A stretch of 8,799 bases of DNA from an uncultured Chlorobiales bacterium (lineage in GTDB: Bacteria; Bacteroidota; Chlorobiia; Chlorobiales; Thermochlorobacteraceae): positions 1 to 8,799 of the forward strand of contig CALGMC010000331.1 of NCBI GenBank assembly GCA_937959145.1. The letters are read 5' to 3'. A program made the translations under genes and the position numbers. Below, in pieces: positions 6,400 through 8,799 of this stretch. Every line of letters begins with the position of its first letter. The first letter of the stretch is position 1. Under the pieces are notes generated by a model. The model searched no databases. It saw only the letters and a program-made list of their open reading frames with translations, and was not told the DNA's origin.

Positions 6400-8181
6400 A
6401 TGCGATACGTGTTCACTTTACTTCTCGCCTTTGTTTCGGGCGTTCCGTTTAGTTCTTTGCTCTTAGCGCAACCGATTGCCGATGCGTTTTCAAAGCCCCC
6501 TCTAACGCCTGAAATTTTCGCGCAACGTTGGCAGTGGGCAGATTCGGTTTTATCGGCGATGACGCTTGAAGAAAAAGTCGGGCAGGTGTTTTGCGTGCAA
6601 AGTTACACGCGCTACAAGAGCGATGATGAAGAGGTGTTCGTCAAAAATTCTGAACTCATTCGGCAAGGCAAAGTAGGCGGCGTGATGTTTTCGCGCGGCG
6701 ATGTCTATGAAGCCGCCATGCTTGCTAATCGCTATCAACGCTTGGCGAAATTCCCCTTACTCATTTCTGCGGATATGGAGTGGGGCGTTTCGATGCGGAT
6801 TGACCGCACAACCGAGTTTCCATGTGCAATGGCAATCGCTGCGACGCGCAACCCCAACTATGCTTTTAAGGTTGGCGAACTTATTGCCAAAGAAGCCCGT
6901 GCGCTTGGCATTCATCAAAACTATGCGCCGGCGGTCGACCTCAACAACAATCCTTACAACCCTATCATCAACACGCGCGCGTTCAGTGAAGATGTTTCTT
7001 TGACGGCAACGATGGCGTCTGCCTTCATCAACGGCACGCAAAAAGCCGGCATGATTGCTACCGCCAAGCACTTCCCTGGACACGGCGACACCGACATCGA
7101 CAGCCATAAAGATTTACCCGTTCTGAACTTCGAGAAAACGCGCCTTCAAAACGTTGAACTCAAACCGTTCAAATATGCCGTCGATGGCGGCGTGATGAGC
7201 GTGATGGTCGGGCATCTCGCCTTGCCCAAACTCAACAACAATTCATACATCTTGCCCGCTTCACTTTCGCCAACCATTACGACCGACATTTTGAAGTCGG
7301 AACTTGGTTTCAAAGGCTTAACCGTAACCGACGGCATGGGCATGCGCGGCGTGAAGAAAAATTTTCCCGCAGGCGAAGCCGCCGTCAAAGCCTTTCTCGC
7401 GGGCAACGATGTGATTCTCCTTTCGCCTGATTCCGACATTGCTTACAATGCGTTGCTCGAAGCCGTCCGCAACGGCACAATTTCCGAAGCACGTCTGAAC
7501 GAATCTGTCCGAAAATTGCTCGTTCTCAAAGAGTGGTTTGGACTTCATCGCAACCGATTCACATCTTTGGATTCTATTTCTGCAGTCGTGGGCATTAAGG
7601 CGCATAAAGCCGTTGCGCAAGAGATTGCCGATAAATCTATCACGCTTCTTTCCAATAAGAATGGGCTTTTGCCGCTTGGTGAGTATCAAGGCAAAATTGT
7701 CAATATCTCGCTTCAAAATTCGGCGTCGTGCGAAGTTGGAAAAATTTTTCACGAAGAATTGCAAACGCGGTTTAGCAACACGATTCGCTATCAACTTGGC
7801 GCGCAAAGCAACAAGATGAATTACGACTTGGCACTTTTTTCAGCCGAGCGCGCCGATGTAGTGGTCGTTTCCAGCTACGCCGATACACGCGCGTGGCAGG
7901 GGAAATTCGGCTTGGACAAGGAGCAGGATAAATTCCTCAAAAAACTTATCGACCGATTGAACAAGAAAGGCATTCCGTTGGTGCTTGTTTCATTCGGCAC
8001 GCCGTATCTCATCATGAGTTACAGCGAACCTGATGCTTACATTTGCGCTTACTCAGCAGGCACAGCCAGCGAAACCGCCGTTGCCAAATTGCTTAAAGGC
8101 GAAATAGAGCCGTCAGGAAAATTGCCTGTTACGATTCCGAATCGATATAAGTTTGGCGATGGCAAAATCGGCTGGAAATAG
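6400..8181 (+). CDS. Secreted glycoside hydrolase family 3, NagZ-type beta-N-acetylglucosaminidase
   Basis: This 593-residue enzyme is predicted to release terminal beta-linked sugars, most likely GlcNAc from peptidoglycan or chitin-type fragments, outside the cytoplasm. Residues 1-23 are a signal peptide (hydrophobic core, probable cut after LLLA before Gln24). The GH3 barrel (about 40-380) carries ISADMEWGVSMR, then KHFPGHGDTDIDSHKDLP (residues 223-240). Asp234 and His236 match the Asp-His acid/base dyad of NagZ enzymes, and Asp311 in TVTDGMGM is the expected nucleophile. A C-terminal alpha/beta domain (about 410-593) has LLSNKNGLLPL and ends with PSGKLPVTIP. The length and two-domain form resemble Bacillus NagZ (YbbD, about 640 residues) rather than the single-domain E. 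coli NagZ. Many Bacteroidota relatives carry a fused serine-hydrolase domain, absent here. The start is the ATG giving the signal peptide, with no Shine-Dalgarno. It is divergent from the A2M gene. The substrate is inferred, not proven; another beta-glycosidase activity is possible. Confidence 0.9.
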   Translation: MRYVFTLLLAFVSGVPFSSLLLAQPIADAFSKPPLTPEIFAQRWQWADSVLSAMTLEEKVGQVFCVQSYTRYKSDDEEVFVKNSELIRQGKVGGVMFSRGDVYEAAMLANRYQRLAKFPLLISADMEWGVSMRIDRTTEFPCAMAIAATRNPNYAFKVGELIAKEARALGIHQNYAPAVDLNNNPYNPIINTRAFSEDVSLTATMASAFINGTQKAGMIATAKHFPGHGDTDIDSHKDLPVLNFEKTRLQNVELKPFKYAVDGGVMSVMVGHLALPKLNNNSYILPASLSPTITTDILKSELGFKGLTVTDGMGMRGVKKNFPAGEAAVKAFLAGNDVILLSPDSDIAYNALLEAVRNGTISEARLNESVRKLLVLKEWFGLHRNRFTSLDSISAVVGIKAHKAVAQEIADKSITLLSNKNGLLPLGEYQGKIVNISLQNSASCEVGKIFHEELQTRFSNTIRYQLGAQSNKMNYDLALFSAERADVVVVSSYADTRAWQGKFGLDKEQDKFLKKLIDRLNKKGIPLVLVSFGTPYLIMSYSEPDAYICAYSAGTASETAVAKLLKGEIEPSGKLPVTIPNRYKFGDGKIGWK

Positions 8182-8217
8182 TGATGGTAAATCGCAACGC
8201 GCACCGTTCATTATTCC

Positions 8218-8799
8218 CTATGTTCGCGAGAAGCGTTGCACCAGCGAAAGTTCCACCGGTTTTTTAGAGAGTTCAACTTCAAAAAGCATCACCACGCACG
8301 AGCCTTGATAGACGCGCTCGAAGCCGCCTTCGGAGAGCGAAATGGTTTCAATCGGATAACGCACAACGCGCGCCTCTTCGGTAGCGTCAAGTCGCGCATG
8401 GATTTTGAGCCATTCATCTTTCAAGCCGACCATGCGCGCGCGCACTTCGCCAACGCTGTTCAGTCGGTTATTTTCAAGCGTGAGGTCGTCGAAGTAGTAA
8501 TAGCGATTGGGTGCGTCGCCCGCCAACAAGCCGTAAAGATTTTCCACACCGAAATACAACTTGATTCTCTCGTCGCTCTGAAGCGTCAGCGTGTAGTCGA
8601 CCGTGAATTCCGATTTGCCTTTGGCGAGCGTAATGGTTTTTGAAACTTCAAGGTTGTGATTTTTGCCATTGAAATGAAGATTGCCGACGCGCGTCAGCGT
8701 GAGACTGCGCTTGGCTTTTGTGCCATTGACGGTGGCTTCAAACGGGCTAATCAAAAAGTCCCCTAACTCGCGTTGATGATTTTTTTGCAGTTCTTCAAG
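8218..8799 (-). CDS. GH57 4-alpha-glucanotransferase/alpha-amylase-like protein, C-terminal part (5' end outside window)
   Basis: The minus-strand frame is open from the right edge to a TAG at 8218-8220 and gives 193 residues. The TTG at 8752-8754 is not the start, because the frame continues upstream through LEELQKNHQRELGDF. The sequence fits the C-terminal beta-sandwich (DUF1926) of GH57 4-alpha-glucanotransferases and amylases: ELGDFLISPFEATV at the beginning, a strand-rich middle with KTITLAKGKSEFTVDYTLTL, and the characteristic FGVENLYGLLAGDAPNRYYYF. The catalytic barrel lies beyond the window, so glucanotransferase cannot be told from alpha-amylase. By family it acts on glycogen, maltodextrin or starch-like alpha-glucans, usually in the cytoplasm. 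It converges on the GH3 gene with a 36-base gap (8182-8217) in which I see no convincing terminator. Confidence 0.85.
   Translation of the reverse strand, partial: LEELQKNHQRELGDFLISPFEATVNGTKAKRSLTLTRVGNLHFNGKNHNLEVSKTITLAKGKSEFTVDYTLTLQSDERIKLYFGVENLYGLLAGDAPNRYYYFDDLTLENNRLNSVGEVRARMVGLKDEWLKIHARLDATEEARVVRYPIETISLSEGGFERVYQGSCVVMLFEVELSKKPVELSLVQRFSRT

Noticed and set aside
7318..7806. 162-residue open frame on the minus strand inside the GH3 gene
   Set aside because: It is opposite conserved GH3 sequence including the nucleophile region, and shows no family motif or start signal.
8194..8239. Inverted repeat GCAACGC/GCGTTGC between the convergent GH3 and GH57 genes, considered as a terminator
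   Set aside because: The arms are only 7 bp, the loop is 32 bases and no T tract follows on either strand.
8236..8643. 135-residue open frame on the plus strand inside the GH57 gene
   Set aside because: It is antisense to clear GH57 C-terminal sequence and is rich in His, Phe and Arg, as expected for a shadow frame.

Overview
The window looks like bacterial chromosome from the Bacteroidota/Chlorobiota side of the tree. That is an inference, resting on three things: a very long alpha-2-macroglobulin (A2M) lipoprotein of the kind common there, a secreted two-domain GH3 enzyme, and no Shine-Dalgarno sequence at the two complete gene starts. A good sigma70-type promoter (TTGACA-18-TATTAT) and a DUF2887/Rpn-type gene would suit Chlorobiota (Chloroherpeton-like), but the species cannot be fixed from this sequence. 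Base composition is fairly even, with no visible compositional break, rRNA, tRNA, insertion sequence or CRISPR array.

Layout. (1) Bases 3-524, plus strand: the 3' part of a DUF2887/Rpn-family (PD-(D/E)XK nuclease clan) gene cut by the left edge. It contains a 12-bp tandem repeat and an internal in-frame ATG behind a perfect AGGAGGT. (2) A 9-bp-stem hairpin at 512-537 overlaps its stop codon and probably terminates transcription from both sides. (3) Bases 549-6269, minus strand: a complete 1906-residue A2M lipoprotein with an intact CLEQ thioester. (4) A 130-bp divergent intergenic region (6270-6399) with a strong promoter for the rightward gene, a weaker candidate for the A2M gene, and short inverted repeats between them. 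(5) Bases 6400-8181, plus strand: a secreted GH3 enzyme of the NagZ (beta-N-acetylglucosaminidase) type. (6) Bases 8218-8799, minus strand: the C-terminal 193 residues of a GH57 4-alpha-glucanotransferase/alpha-amylase-like protein, cut by the right edge.

How the genes may work together. The A2M protein and the GH3 enzyme are both envelope-located and are transcribed from one short divergent region. A2M-like proteins are thought to trap proteases that reach the periplasm, and NagZ-type GH3 enzymes trim GlcNAc-containing glycans such as peptidoglycan fragments. A shared envelope defence or wall-turnover role is plausible but not shown. The GH57 enzyme (cytoplasmic alpha-glucan metabolism) and the Rpn-like gene appear unrelated to them. 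The best candidate for something unusual is the possible gene-within-a-gene in the Rpn-like locus, which resembles the intragenic antitoxin arrangement described for Rpn phage-defence proteins.
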